From Archangium primigenium (lineage in GTDB: Bacteria > Myxococcota > Myxococcia > Myxococcales > Myxococcaceae), in the NCBI RefSeq assembly GCF_016904885.1, contig NZ_JADWYI010000001.1, forward strand, positions 3,038,001 through 3,102,000: DNA of 64,000 nucleotides, given 5' to 3'. Positions 18,019 through 28,244 of the stretch are shown here, in pieces (position 1 is the stretch's first letter; each line of letters opens with the position of its first letter). The position numbers and the translations under genes are program-made. The notes below the pieces were generated by a model. That model saw only the letters and a program-made list of their open reading frames with translations. It made no database searches and was not told the DNA's origin.

Positions 18019-21000
18019 GCGTTCACGACACGAGCCCCCAGGCCTCGTTGGAGAACGACGAGGTCTTCGTCTTCCCGGCCTCCTCCTCGCAGCGGCGCTT
18101 GTGGTTCCTGGAGCGGCTGGAGCCGGGCCTGGCGACGTACCACATGCCCTTCGCGCTCCACCTGGCGGGCACGTTGGACGTCTCCGCCCTGGGCACGAGC
18201 CTCGACACGCTCATCGAGCGCCACGAGGCGCTGCGCACCTCCTTCGAGGAGGAGTCCGGCGGCGAGGTGTCTCAGGTCGTGCATCCCGCCCGGCCGCTGT
18301 CCCCACGGCGCGTGGACCTGAGTGGCCTGTCACCGGCGGAGCGCGAGCAGGAGCTGCGCGCGCTGTGCACCGCCGAGGTGAGCGCGCCCTTCGTGCTGTC
18401 TCAGCCCGGGCTGCTCCGGGCGACGCTGTTCGTGCTGGGCCCCACGGAGCACGTGCTGCTGCTCGTGTTGCACCACCTCATCGCGGACGGCTGGTCCGTG
18501 GGCGTGCTGACGCGCGAGCTGGCCGTGCTCTACCCAGCGCTGGCCTCGGGCGCGGAGCCCTCGCTGGAGGAGCCGGAGCTTCAGTTCGTCGACTTCAGTG
18601 AGTGGCAGGCCGAGTGGCTCGACGGGGGCGCTGCCCAGGCGCAGCTCGAGGTGTGGCTCCAGCGGCTCGCGGGTCCGCCGCGTCAGGTGGAGCTGCCCTC
18701 GGACCGGCCTCGGCCCCCGCATGCCTCGTACCGGGGCGCCACACGCGAGTTCGCCCTGTCCCGGGCACTCACCGAGCAGGTGCGGCGCTTCGGGCAGCAG
18801 GAGGGCGCCACCCTCTTCATGACACTGCTGGCGGCGCTCGACGCGCTGCTGTACCGCTACACCGGCGAGACCGACATCGTCGTGGGCACGGCCATCGCGG
18901 GCCGCAACCGCCGCGAGCTGGAAGGGGTGGTGGGCTTCTTCGCCAACACCCTCGCGCTGCGCGTTTCGGTGGAGGGAGATCCCGACCTGCGCGAGCTGGT
19001 GCGCCGCGTGAAGGCCGTCACCTTGGAGGCGTTCGCCCACCAGGAGCTGCCCTTCGACCGGTTGGTGGAGGCGCTGCGGCTGCCGAGGGACCTGGGGCGC
19101 AATCCGCTCTTCCAGGTGATGCTCGTGCTGGAGAACATGCCGCTCGGCGAGCTGACGTTGCCGGGGCTGACCCTCCGTCCGCTGGAGCTGGAGACCCACA
19201 CGGCGAAGTTCGACCTGTCCCTCTCCCTGCGCGAGACGCCCGAGGGACTCCGGGGCACGGTGGAGTACAACCGCGACCTCTTCGAGCCGGCCACCCTCGA
19301 CCGCTGGTTGTCGCACCTCGAGACGCTGCTGGAGTGCACGGCCCGGCCGCACACGCGGGTGTCCGAGCTGCCGCTGTTGGGCACGACCGAGGCGCACCTG
19401 CTGCGCGAGACGTGGAACCCCGCCGGGGCGCTGCCGCGTGAGGGCGCGCTGCTGCACACGCGGCTGGAGCGGCAGGCCGAGCGGACGCCAGACGCGGTGG
19501 CCGTGGCCGATGACACCCGCGCGCTCACCTACGCGGAGCTGATGCGGCGCTCCAACCAGTTGGCCCACCACCTGCGGGCTTTGGGTGTGGGCCCCGAGGT
19601 GCGCGTGGGCGTGTGTCTGCGGCGCACGGTGGAGCTGCCCGTGGCGCTGCTCGCCGTGCTCAAGGCGGGCGGCACCTACGCACCCCTGGATCCGGACTAT
19701 CCGCCGGAGCGGCTCGGCTACCTGCTGGAGGACTCGTGCGCCGCGTTCGTCATCAGCGAGCGCGCCGTGCTGCCCGCGCTTCCCCCGGGCGGTCCGCCCC
19801 CGCTGGTGCTGGAGGACCTGACCGAGGCCCTGGCGGCGCTGCCCGAAGGCCCGCCCGTCAGCGGCTGTGACGCGGAGAACCTCGCGTATCTCATCTATAC
19901 CTCGGGCTCCACGGGGCGGCCCAAGGGCGTGGCCATCCCGCACCGGAGCGTCGCGATCTTCATCGCCTGGGCGCTCGGGGTGTTCTCGCCCGAGGAACTG
20001 CGCGGCGTGCTCGCCGCCACCTCGGTGTGCTTCGACCTCTCCATCTTCGAGCTGTTCGTTCCGCTGTCGTGCGGCGGCCGGGTGCTGCTCGTCCCCAACG
20101 CGCTGCACCTGCCGACCTTCTCGCGCCGCCAGGAGGTGACGCTGGTCAACACCGTGCCCTCCGCCATGGCGGAGCTGGTGCGCTCGGGAGGACTGCCCTC
20201 CTCGGTCCGTGTCGTCAACCTGGCCGGAGAGGCGCTGCCCCGGCGCACCGTGGAGGCCCTGCACGCGCTCGGTCACGTGGAGCGGGTCCTCAACCTCTAC
20301 GGGCCCTCGGAGGACACGACGTACTCCACGTTCGAGGAGGTGCCGCGCGGGGAAGGGCGCTCGCCCACCATCGGTCGGCCGCTGGAGAACACCCAGGCCT
20401 ATGTGCTGGATCGCCACCTGCGGCTCGCGCCCGTGGGCGTCCCCGGCGAGCTGTACCTCGCGGGGGATGGCCTCGCGCGCGGCTACCTGCTGCGGCCCGA
20501 GCTGACGGCGGAGCGCTTCCTGCCGGATCCGTACAGCCGCGCGCCGGGTGGGCGCATGTACAAGACGGGCGACCTGGTGCGCTACCTGCCCGATGGGCGG
20601 CTGGACTACCTGGGCCGCCTGGATCACCAGGTGAAGGTGCGGGGCTTCCGCATCGAGCTGGGGGAGATCGAGGCCCGGCTGCGCGCGCTCCCGGACGTGG
20701 CCGACACGGTGGTGGTCGCGCGGGAGGACGTGCCCGGCGACAAGCGGCTGGTGGGCTACGTGGTGCCCAAGGCGGGCCAGACGCTCTCGGTGGTGGCGCT
20801 GCGGAGCGCGCTGCTCCAACAGCTTCCCGAGTACATGGTGCCCGCGCTCTGGGTGGTGCTGGAGAAGCTGCCGCTCACGCCCAACCGCAAGGTGGACCGC
20901 GCCGCGCTGCCCGCGCCCGAGCGCCCCGAGGCCCTGGTCGGAGGACTCGCCCCCCGGACGGAGACCGAGGCGACGCTGTGCGCGCTGTGGTCCGAGCTGC

Positions 21001-24000
21001 TCGAGACCCCCGTGGAGGACGTGCGCCAGGGCTTCTTCGAACTGGGCGGCCACTCGCTGCTGGCCATGCGGCTCGTGTCCCGGCTGGAGTCGCTCTTCGC
21101 GGTCCGCCTGTCCCTGAAAACTTTCTTCGAGCTGCCCTCGCTGGAGGCCCTGGCCGCGCGCCTCGACGCGGAGCGGGGCTCGGCGGCCGGCCGCGCCGTC
21201 GTGGAGCGGGTGCCGCGCACGGGCTTCCTGCCGCTGTCCTCCGCCCAGCAGCGGCTCTACTTCCTGGACCGCCTGGAGCCGGGCAGCCCGTTCTACACCA
21301 TCGCCAGTGGCGTGCGCTTCACCGGCCCGCTCGACGTGGCGGCCCTCTCCGGGGCGCTGGCCTCGCTCGTCGAGCGGCACGAGAGCCTGCGCACGGTCTT
21401 CACCCTGGAGCAGGACGGGCCCGGACAGCGCATCCTGCCCGCGGCCTTCTCCCTGGAGCGCGCGGACGTGTCCGGGTCGCCGGAGGACACGCGTCGGGAG
21501 CGCGCGCTCGCGCTGGCGGGGGCCTTCGCGCGCAGGCCCTTCGAGCTGTCCCGGGAGACTCCCTTCCGCGCGCTGCTCATCACCCTGGACGCGCACGCGC
21601 ACCTGCTGGTCCTGGCGGTGCACCACATCGCCTCGGATGGCTGGTCCATGCAGCGCATGCTCCGCGACGCGGCGGCCTTCTACTCGGCCCGCCGGGAGGG
21701 ACGCCCGGCCTCGCTGCCGGTCCTGCCCTTCCAGTACGCGGACTTCGCCGTCTGGCAGCGGCGCCAACTGGAGGCGGACGCGCTCGCCCCCCAGCTCGCC
21801 TACTGGGAGCGCGCGCTCGCGGGGCCCTTGCCCCTGTTGGAGCTGCCCTCGGATCATCCCCGCCCGTCGCGGCGCACGGACCGGGGCCGGACGCTGCACT
21901 TCGAGCTGTCCGCCGCGCTCTCCTCGGCGCTCAAGACGCGGGCGCGGGCGTGGGACGTCACCCTCTTCACGCTGCTGCTCACGGGCTTCAAGGCCGTGCT
22001 CTCCCGCCTCACGCGCCAGGGCGACATCCTCGTGGGCACGCCCATCGCGGGCCGCGGCCTGCCGGGAACCGACGACCTGGTGGGCTGCTTCATCAACACG
22101 CTCGTGCTGCGCACGGAGGTCTCGGGCGCCGACAGTTTCGAGGCCCTGCTCGCGCGGGTGAAGGCCACGTGCCTCGACGCCTTCGGCCATCCGGACGTGC
22201 CCTTCGAGCAGTTGGTGGAGCGGTTGGATCCGCCGCGCAGCACCGCGCACACGCCGCTCTTCCAGACGATGTTCGTCCTCAACGAGCAGCCGCTGGGCCG
22301 GGGCCTCTTCGCGGACCTCGCCCTCGCCGAGGAGCCCCTGGAGGCGGGGACGTCCACGTTCGATCTCACCTTCACGGTGCTCCAGGCGGAGGAGCGGCTC
22401 GGCGTGGCGCTCGAGTATTCGACGGACCTCTTCGAGGCGCCCTCGATGGTACGGGTGTTCGACGCCTTTCAGTCCCTGCTCGCCGACGCGCTCGCCCGTC
22501 CGGGGGCCCGGGTGGAGGGCCTCGGACTGCTTTCACAAGAGGCGCGCCTGCGGCTGCTCGCGCGGAGTCAACCCGCCTGGGTGGCGCTCCCCGAGGACGA
22601 GACGGTGGTGTCGCGCTTCGAGGCCCAGGCCGCGCGCACGCCCGAGCGGGTGGCGCTGGTGGCGGTGGACCGGACGCTCACCTATGCCGAGCTGCGCGCG
22701 GAGTCGCGGGCCCTCGCGGCCCGGCTGCGGGCCCAGGGCGTGGGGCGGGGTGACCGGGTGGGCGTGTGCCTGGAGCGCACGCACCGGCTGCCCGTGGCCC
22801 TGCTCGGCGTGCTCGCCACCGGCGCGAGCTACGTGCCGTTGGATCCGCGCTTCCCTCGCGAGCGGCTCGAGCTGATGGCCGGGGACGCGGGACTGCGGCT
22901 GACCCTCACGGAGGAGGCCTTCCTGGACGTGCCCGGGGCGGTGGGCGGGGACGTGTCCGGCGCGGGGCCTCACGGCCTGGACGAGGCCTATGTCCTCTAT
23001 ACCTCGGGCTCCACGGGCCGTCCCAAGGGGGTGAGCGTCCACCACGGGGCCTTGAACAACTTCCTGCGCTCGATGGCCGAGGCGCCGGGCCTCACGGCCG
23101 ATGACGTGCTGGTGGCCATCACCACGCTGTCCTTCGACATCGCGGCGCTGGAGCTGTACCTGCCCTGGTGCGTGGGGGCGCGGGTGGTGCTCGCCACGCG
23201 GGAGGAGGCCCAGGACGCCTGGCGGCTCGCGGAGCGGCTGGAGTCGATGGGCGCCACGGTGATGCAGGCCACGCCAACGACGTGGCGCATGCTGCTCGAC
23301 GCGGGGTGGAGCAACCCCCGGCGGCTCACCCAACTCTGTGGCGGCGAGCCGATGCCCGGAGACCTCGCGCGGCGGCTGACGGCCACGGGGGGCGCGTTGT
23401 GGAACCTCTATGGCCCCACGGAGACGACGGTCTGGTCCAGCGTGGAGCGGGTGGCGCCGGGCGGCGGACGGCTGACGGTGGGCCGGGCCATCCTCAACAC
23501 GTCCCTCCATGTGTTGGACCGCCGCCTGGAGCCCGTTCCCGAGGGCGTGCCGGGCGAGGTCTATATCGGCGGCGAGGGCGTGGCGCGCGGGTACGTGGGC
23601 CGACCGGACCTGACGGCGGAGCGCTTCGTGCCGGATCCGTTCAGCGATCGGCCCGGCGCGCGGCTGTACGCCACGGGCGACGTGGGGCGCCTGGGCGCGG
23701 ACGGACGGCTGGAGCTGCTGGGCCGTGAGGACTCGCAGGTGAAGATCCGCGGCCACCGCATCGAGGTGGGCGAGGTGGAGTCCGCGCTCCGCGCGCTGCC
23801 GGGCGTGCGGGACGCGGCGGTGGTGGCGCGGGAGACCTCGCCCGGAAACGCGCGGCTGGTGGGCTACGTGGTGGGGCGCTCGGACGGGGCGCCTTCGTCC
23901 GAGGCGCTGCGGCGCGCGCTGGAGGAGCGGCTGCCCGGCTACATGGTGCCGTCGGTGTTCGTGGTGCTGTCGGCCCTGCCGATGACCCTCAACAACAAGG

Positions 24001-27000
24001 TGGATCGCAAGGCCCTGCCGCCACCGCCCGAGGCGCCCGTGTCCGAGGGGCGCGCGCCACGGGATGCCCGCGAGGCCCGGGTCGCCGCCATCTTCGCGGA
24101 GGCGCTCGGTCGGAGCGCGGTGGGGCTCGACGAGAGCTTCTTCGCCTTGGGCGGGGACTCCGTTGTCGCCATGCGCATCATCGCCCGGCTGCGGCGCGAG
24201 GGCTTCTCCACCTCCGCGAGCGAGTTGTTCGCGCACCCCTCCGTCGGTGCGCTGTCCGCCCGGCTCGTCGTGGGGGCGCGGAGCGCGGCCGAGGCGGGTT
24301 CGGCGCTCGGCGAGGTGGCGCCGCTGTCGTCCATGCAGCGCGGCATGCTGTTCCGCTCGCTGTTCTCGCCTTCGTCCCGGGACTACTTCGAGCAGGTGGG
24401 CGCGGTGCTGGAGGCGGGCCTGGACGTGGACGCCCTGCGCGCCGCCTGGCGGACCGCGATGGCGCGCCATGGCGTATTGCGCACCGTCTTCTCCCTGGAG
24501 GACCCCGCGCACCCCGTGCAGCGGCTGCTGGCCGAGCCTCGGCTCGACTGGCGGGTGCATGACGCGCGGGCGCTCTCGCCAGAGTCCTTCGAGGCGGAAC
24601 TGCGACGCGGCCTGGACGCGGACCTGGCCGAGGGCTTCGCCTTCGAGCAGGGCCCGCTCTGGCGCATCACCTTGTGGCACACGGCCTCGGGCGCATGGCG
24701 CTTCCTGCTGTCGTTCCACCACGCCCTGCTCGATGGCTGGAGCCTGGGTGTGCTCCTGGCGGAGGTCACGGCGCTCTACGAGGCCGAGCGGGTGGGGCGC
24801 ACGTCGCCGCTGGCCGCGCCTCCCGACTTCTGGCGCTTCGTGCACCACGGCGAGGCCCAGGACCTGGGCGCGCTGGAGCGCTTCTGGAAGGAGTCGCTGC
24901 GAGGTTTCTCCTCGCCCACGGCCCTGCCGCACAGCGAGCACGTGCGGGCGGCCCGGACGGAGCCCGTCTACGCGCGGCGTGGCACACGGCTGGAGGCGCC
25001 TGACGCCGCGGCGCTCCAGGCCTTCTGCGCGCGCCACGGGGTGACGCTGGGGACGCTGCTTCAGGGCGCCTGGGGACTCGTGCTGGCGCGGCATGCCGGT
25101 GAGTCCGAGGCCGTCTTCGGTTCGCTCGTATCGGGACGCTCGGCCCCACTCGAGGGCGTCACCGAGATGGTGGGCCTGCTCATCAACACGCTGCCCACGC
25201 GCGTGACGGTGGACGCCGCGCGTCCCGTGCTCGAGTGGCTGCGGGCCCTGCAACAGGCCCAGACCGAGGTGCGCGAGCACGAGGGCTCCCCCCTGGAGCG
25301 CGTGCAGCGCTGGAGCGAAGTGGCGCCGGGGCGCCTGCTCTTCGAGAGTGTCCTGGTCGTCGACCCCTGGCCCGTCCGGGGCCCCTCGGGAGGGCTCTTC
25401 GGCTCCGTCGAGGAGTGGGGCCTGCCGCGCACGGGCTTCCCCTTGCACCTGGCGGCGTACCCGGGCGAGCGGCTGGAATTGCGCCTCACTTATGACGCCG
25501 CGCGCTTCGGGGCGGAGGCCGTGGACCGGTTGCTCGGGCATGTGCGCACGGTGCTGGTGTCCCTGGTCGCCCGGCCGGACGCGCCCGTGGGCCAGGTCTC
25601 CTTGCTGACCCCCGAGGAGCGCGACACCCTGCTGCTCGGGTGGAATGGCACGGAGCACGTCTGGGCGCATCCGTGCCCGTTGCACGAGCTGTTCGAGGCG
25701 CAGGCGGCGCGGACGCCCGAGGCCATCGCCCTGGAGTTCGAGGGCCAGACGCTGACGTACGCGGCCCTCGCGGCGCGCATCCACCTGCTCGCCCACCGGC
25801 TGCGCCTGGAGGGCGTGGGCCCCGAGTCGCGGGTGGGCGTGTTCATGGAGCGCTCGCTGGAGATGACGGTGGCGCTTTACGGCGCGCTCGAGGCGGGTGG
25901 TGCCTATCTGCCGTTGGATCCGGGCTATCCGCCGGAGCGCCTGGCCTTCATGGTGGAGGACGCGCGTCCCCGGGTGACGCTCACCACGCGCGCCCTGGCC
26001 GCGCGTGTTCCGCCGGGGGCGGGCCGGGTCTGGGTGCTCGACGAGGCGGCCTGGTGCGAGGGGCTTCCGGCCGACGCCGCGAGTGCTCCGCCCGCCGTGG
26101 CGGTCTCCCTGGAGAGCCCGGCCTACTGCATCTACACCTCGGGCTCGACGGGCCGTCCCAAGGGCGCGCTCATCTCGCATCGGGCCATCCACAACCGCAT
26201 CCTCTGGATGCAGTCCGCCTACGGCCTGGGCCCCGAGGATCGGGTCCTCCAGAAGACGCCGTTCAGCTTCGACGTCTCGGTGTGGGAGTTCTTCTGGCCC
26301 CTGGCCGTGGGCGCGCGGCTGGTCATGGCGCGTCCCGGCGGGCACCAGGATCCGGTGTACCTCGTGCGGACGATGGCCGAGCAGGGCATCACCACGGCGC
26401 ACTTCGTGCCCTCGATGCTCCAGTTCTTCCTGGCCGAGCGGGGCGTGGAGCACCTGCACGCGCTGCGCCGGGTCTACTGCAGTGGCGAGGCGCTGCCCGC
26501 GGCCCTCCAGCGCCGCTTCTTCGAGCGGCTGCCCACCGCGGGGCTCTACAACCTCTATGGGCCGACGGAGGCCGCGGTCGACGTTTCGCACTGGACGTGC
26601 CGGGCGGACGACCCGCGCGACACCGTGCCCATCGGCGCGCCCGTCTTCAACACGCGGCTGTACGTCCTGGACGCCGCGCTCAACCCGCTGCCCGCGGGGG
26701 CGCTCGGCGAGCTGTACCTCGCGGGCATCCAGCTCGGCCGTTGTTACCTGGGACGGCCGGAGCTGACGGCGGAGCGCTTCCTTCCAGACCCCCTCGCGCG
26801 CACGCCCGGCGAGCGCATGTACCGCACGGGGGACCTGGCGCGCTGGTTGGAGGACGGCACGGTCGAGTACGTGGGCCGCGTGGACAGCCAGGTGAAGCTG
26901 CGCGGCTTCCGCATCGAGCTGGGCGAGATCGAGGCGACGCTCCTGGCCGAGCCGGACGTGGCCGAGGCGGCCGTGGTGGTGCGCTCGGCGCCGGGCGGTG

Positions 27001-28244
27001 ACGCGCGGCTGGTCGCCTATGTGGCGCCGCGCGGGGGCCAGGCGGACGCGGCGTGGGAGGGCGTGCTGCGAGCCTCGCTCGCGCGCGTGTTGCCCGAGTA
27101 CATGGTGCCCTCGCGCTTCGCCGTGCTGGAGCGTCTGCCGTTGACCTCCAGTGGCAAGGTGGATCGCCGGGCCCTGCCCGCGCTCACCGAGTCGGGTCCG
27201 GGCATGTCCGCGCCGGTCGTGCCCCCGCGTGACGAGCGCGAGCGGGCGCTGGTGGAGATCTTCGAGGCGGTGCTGGGCGTGGGCGGCGTCGGCGCCACGA
27301 GCGACTTCTTCCTGCTCGGGGGCCACTCGATGCTGGCGCTGCGGTTGATCGCCCGGATCGAGGCCACCTTCGGGGTGCAACTGCCGCTCGCCACGCTCTT
27401 CCAGACGAGCACCGTGGAGGGGCTGGCGGTGGCCCTCTCCGCGGCGGGGGGCACGCGCGGCGTCCTGGTGCCGCTGGGCGGCCAGGGCGAGGCCCCGCCG
27501 CTCTTCCTCTTCCATCCGGTGGGCGGCAACGTGCTGAGCTATCGCGCGCTCGTGCGGGAGCTCACGGAGGACCGGCGGGTGTACGCGTTTCAATCCCAGG
27601 CCATGGTCGGAGGCGAGGCGGACACGACGGTGGAGGCGATGGCCGCGCGCTATCTCGGGGAGCTCCGCCGGGTGCAGCCCTCGGGGCCCTACCACCTCGC
27701 GGGCTGGTCCATGGGCGGGGTGATCGCCTTCGAGCTGGCGCGCCAGTTGCGCGAGGCGGGCGAGGACGTGGGCACGCTGTTGCTGCTGGACTCGACCCTG
27801 GAGGGCTTCGAGCGGCCACTGACGGACGAGGACGAGGCGCTGCTGCGCGGGGCGTTCGCGGTGGACCTGGGCCTCGCGGCGGAGGACGTGCCGCCGGGGG
27901 GCTCGCTGTCCGAGGTGCTCCAGGTGGTGCGGGCGCGGGGCGTGTTGCCGGCGGATGCGCCGCTCGCCCTGCTGGAGCGGCTCTACGGTGTCTTCCGCAC
28001 CCACCTGGCGGCGCTCCACCGCTACCGGCCCGCGGGCCCCTATGCCGGCGCCCTGCACCTCATCGCCGCCGCGGACGGGGGCCACCGCCAGGCGTCCACC
28101 CGGGATTGGGGTTGGTCGTCCTGGGCGCGCGGCGGGGTTCATGTCACCCTGATGGCGGGCGATCACTACACCCTCCTGACCGAGCCGAATGTCCGAGACG
28201 TCCGTGCCCTCGTGCGGCGTCTTCTCCAGAGCGGAACACCATGA
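18015..28244 (+). CDS. Nonribosomal peptide synthetase, modules 4-6 with thioesterase
   Basis: A 3409-aa NRPS. Module 4: C (HHLIADG near 151), A (TSGSTG near 628), PCP (GGHSLL near 1010). Module 5: C (HHIASDG near 1202), A (near 1661), PCP (GGDSVV near 2046). Module 6: C of the SSMQRGMLF type (HHALLDG near 2234), A (near 2708), PCP (GGHSML near 3101). A type I thioesterase follows (FHPVGGN; nucleophile in GWSMGG near 3229; His in GDHYTLL near 3382). Codes by eye: A4 DLFNNALTYK (alanine), A5 DILQLGLVWK (glycine), A6 DVWHYSLVDK (serine). PCP5 has the GGDS form usually seen before epimerisation domains, yet a C domain follows. The GTG start overlaps the upstream stop, giving colinear order. The TE releases the chain as an acid or macrocycle. 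Confidence 0.95.
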   Translation: MSVHDTSPQASLENDEVFVFPASSSQRRLWFLERLEPGLATYHMPFALHLAGTLDVSALGTSLDTLIERHEALRTSFEEESGGEVSQVVHPARPLSPRRVDLSGLSPAEREQELRALCTAEVSAPFVLSQPGLLRATLFVLGPTEHVLLLVLHHLIADGWSVGVLTRELAVLYPALASGAEPSLEEPELQFVDFSEWQAEWLDGGAAQAQLEVWLQRLAGPPRQVELPSDRPRPPHASYRGATREFALSRALTEQVRRFGQQEGATLFMTLLAALDALLYRYTGETDIVVGTAIAGRNRRELEGVVGFFANTLALRVSVEGDPDLRELVRRVKAVTLEAFAHQELPFDRLVEALRLPRDLGRNPLFQVMLVLENMPLGELTLPGLTLRPLELETHTAKFDLSLSLRETPEGLRGTVEYNRDLFEPATLDRWLSHLETLLECTARPHTRVSELPLLGTTEAHLLRETWNPAGALPREGALLHTRLERQAERTPDAVAVADDTRALTYAELMRRSNQLAHHLRALGVGPEVRVGVCLRRTVELPVALLAVLKAGGTYAPLDPDYPPERLGYLLEDSCAAFVISERAVLPALPPGGPPPLVLEDLTEALAALPEGPPVSGCDAENLAYLIYTSGSTGRPKGVAIPHRSVAIFIAWALGVFSPEELRGVLAATSVCFDLSIFELFVPLSCGGRVLLVPNALHLPTFSRRQEVTLVNTVPSAMAELVRSGGLPSSVRVVNLAGEALPRRTVEALHALGHVERVLNLYGPSEDTTYSTFEEVPRGEGRSPTIGRPLENTQAYVLDRHLRLAPVGVPGELYLAGDGLARGYLLRPELTAERFLPDPYSRAPGGRMYKTGDLVRYLPDGRLDYLGRLDHQVKVRGFRIELGEIEARLRALPDVADTVVVAREDVPGDKRLVGYVVPKAGQTLSVVALRSALLQQLPEYMVPALWVVLEKLPLTPNRKVDRAALPAPERPEALVGGLAPRTETEATLCALWSELLETPVEDVRQGFFELGGHSLLAMRLVSRLESLFAVRLSLKTFFELPSLEALAARLDAERGSAAGRAVVERVPRTGFLPLSSAQQRLYFLDRLEPGSPFYTIASGVRFTGPLDVAALSGALASLVERHESLRTVFTLEQDGPGQRILPAAFSLERADVSGSPEDTRRERALALAGAFARRPFELSRETPFRALLITLDAHAHLLVLAVHHIASDGWSMQRMLRDAAAFYSARREGRPASLPVLPFQYADFAVWQRRQLEADALAPQLAYWERALAGPLPLLELPSDHPRPSRRTDRGRTLHFELSAALSSALKTRARAWDVTLFTLLLTGFKAVLSRLTRQGDILVGTPIAGRGLPGTDDLVGCFINTLVLRTEVSGADSFEALLARVKATCLDAFGHPDVPFEQLVERLDPPRSTAHTPLFQTMFVLNEQPLGRGLFADLALAEEPLEAGTSTFDLTFTVLQAEERLGVALEYSTDLFEAPSMVRVFDAFQSLLADALARPGARVEGLGLLSQEARLRLLARSQPAWVALPEDETVVSRFEAQAARTPERVALVAVDRTLTYAELRAESRALAARLRAQGVGRGDRVGVCLERTHRLPVALLGVLATGASYVPLDPRFPRERLELMAGDAGLRLTLTEEAFLDVPGAVGGDVSGAGPHGLDEAYVLYTSGSTGRPKGVSVHHGALNNFLRSMAEAPGLTADDVLVAITTLSFDIAALELYLPWCVGARVVLATREEAQDAWRLAERLESMGATVMQATPTTWRMLLDAGWSNPRRLTQLCGGEPMPGDLARRLTATGGALWNLYGPTETTVWSSVERVAPGGGRLTVGRAILNTSLHVLDRRLEPVPEGVPGEVYIGGEGVARGYVGRPDLTAERFVPDPFSDRPGARLYATGDVGRLGADGRLELLGREDSQVKIRGHRIEVGEVESALRALPGVRDAAVVARETSPGNARLVGYVVGRSDGAPSSEALRRALEERLPGYMVPSVFVVLSALPMTLNNKVDRKALPPPPEAPVSEGRAPRDAREARVAAIFAEALGRSAVGLDESFFALGGDSVVAMRIIARLRREGFSTSASELFAHPSVGALSARLVVGARSAAEAGSALGEVAPLSSMQRGMLFRSLFSPSSRDYFEQVGAVLEAGLDVDALRAAWRTAMARHGVLRTVFSLEDPAHPVQRLLAEPRLDWRVHDARALSPESFEAELRRGLDADLAEGFAFEQGPLWRITLWHTASGAWRFLLSFHHALLDGWSLGVLLAEVTALYEAERVGRTSPLAAPPDFWRFVHHGEAQDLGALERFWKESLRGFSSPTALPHSEHVRAARTEPVYARRGTRLEAPDAAALQAFCARHGVTLGTLLQGAWGLVLARHAGESEAVFGSLVSGRSAPLEGVTEMVGLLINTLPTRVTVDAARPVLEWLRALQQAQTEVREHEGSPLERVQRWSEVAPGRLLFESVLVVDPWPVRGPSGGLFGSVEEWGLPRTGFPLHLAAYPGERLELRLTYDAARFGAEAVDRLLGHVRTVLVSLVARPDAPVGQVSLLTPEERDTLLLGWNGTEHVWAHPCPLHELFEAQAARTPEAIALEFEGQTLTYAALAARIHLLAHRLRLEGVGPESRVGVFMERSLEMTVALYGALEAGGAYLPLDPGYPPERLAFMVEDARPRVTLTTRALAARVPPGAGRVWVLDEAAWCEGLPADAASAPPAVAVSLESPAYCIYTSGSTGRPKGALISHRAIHNRILWMQSAYGLGPEDRVLQKTPFSFDVSVWEFFWPLAVGARLVMARPGGHQDPVYLVRTMAEQGITTAHFVPSMLQFFLAERGVEHLHALRRVYCSGEALPAALQRRFFERLPTAGLYNLYGPTEAAVDVSHWTCRADDPRDTVPIGAPVFNTRLYVLDAALNPLPAGALGELYLAGIQLGRCYLGRPELTAERFLPDPLARTPGERMYRTGDLARWLEDGTVEYVGRVDSQVKLRGFRIELGEIEATLLAEPDVAEAAVVVRSAPGGDARLVAYVAPRGGQADAAWEGVLRASLARVLPEYMVPSRFAVLERLPLTSSGKVDRRALPALTESGPGMSAPVVPPRDERERALVEIFEAVLGVGGVGATSDFFLLGGHSMLALRLIARIEATFGVQLPLATLFQTSTVEGLAVALSAAGGTRGVLVPLGGQGEAPPLFLFHPVGGNVLSYRALVRELTEDRRVYAFQSQAMVGGEADTTVEAMAARYLGELRRVQPSGPYHLAGWSMGGVIAFELARQLREAGEDVGTLLLLDSTLEGFERPLTDEDEALLRGAFAVDLGLAAEDVPPGGSLSEVLQVVRARGVLPADAPLALLERLYGVFRTHLAALHRYRPAGPYAGALHLIAAADGGHRQASTRDWGWSSWARGGVHVTLMAGDHYTLLTEPNVRDVRALVRRLLQSGTP

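Noticed and set aside
24300-25600. Possible epimerisation domain after the GGDS carrier of module 5.
   Set aside because: The domain starts with SSMQRGMLF and has a C-type HHALLDG motif followed by an A domain, so it reads as a condensation domain.
8482-28244. Assignment of the cluster as a siderophore NRPS because of the nearby TonB receptor and hydroxylase.
   Set aside because: The receptor is 31 kb away with its own Fur-like site, no such site was seen ahead of the NRPS operon, and no catecholate or hydroxamate-forming module was recognised. It remains possible but not supported.
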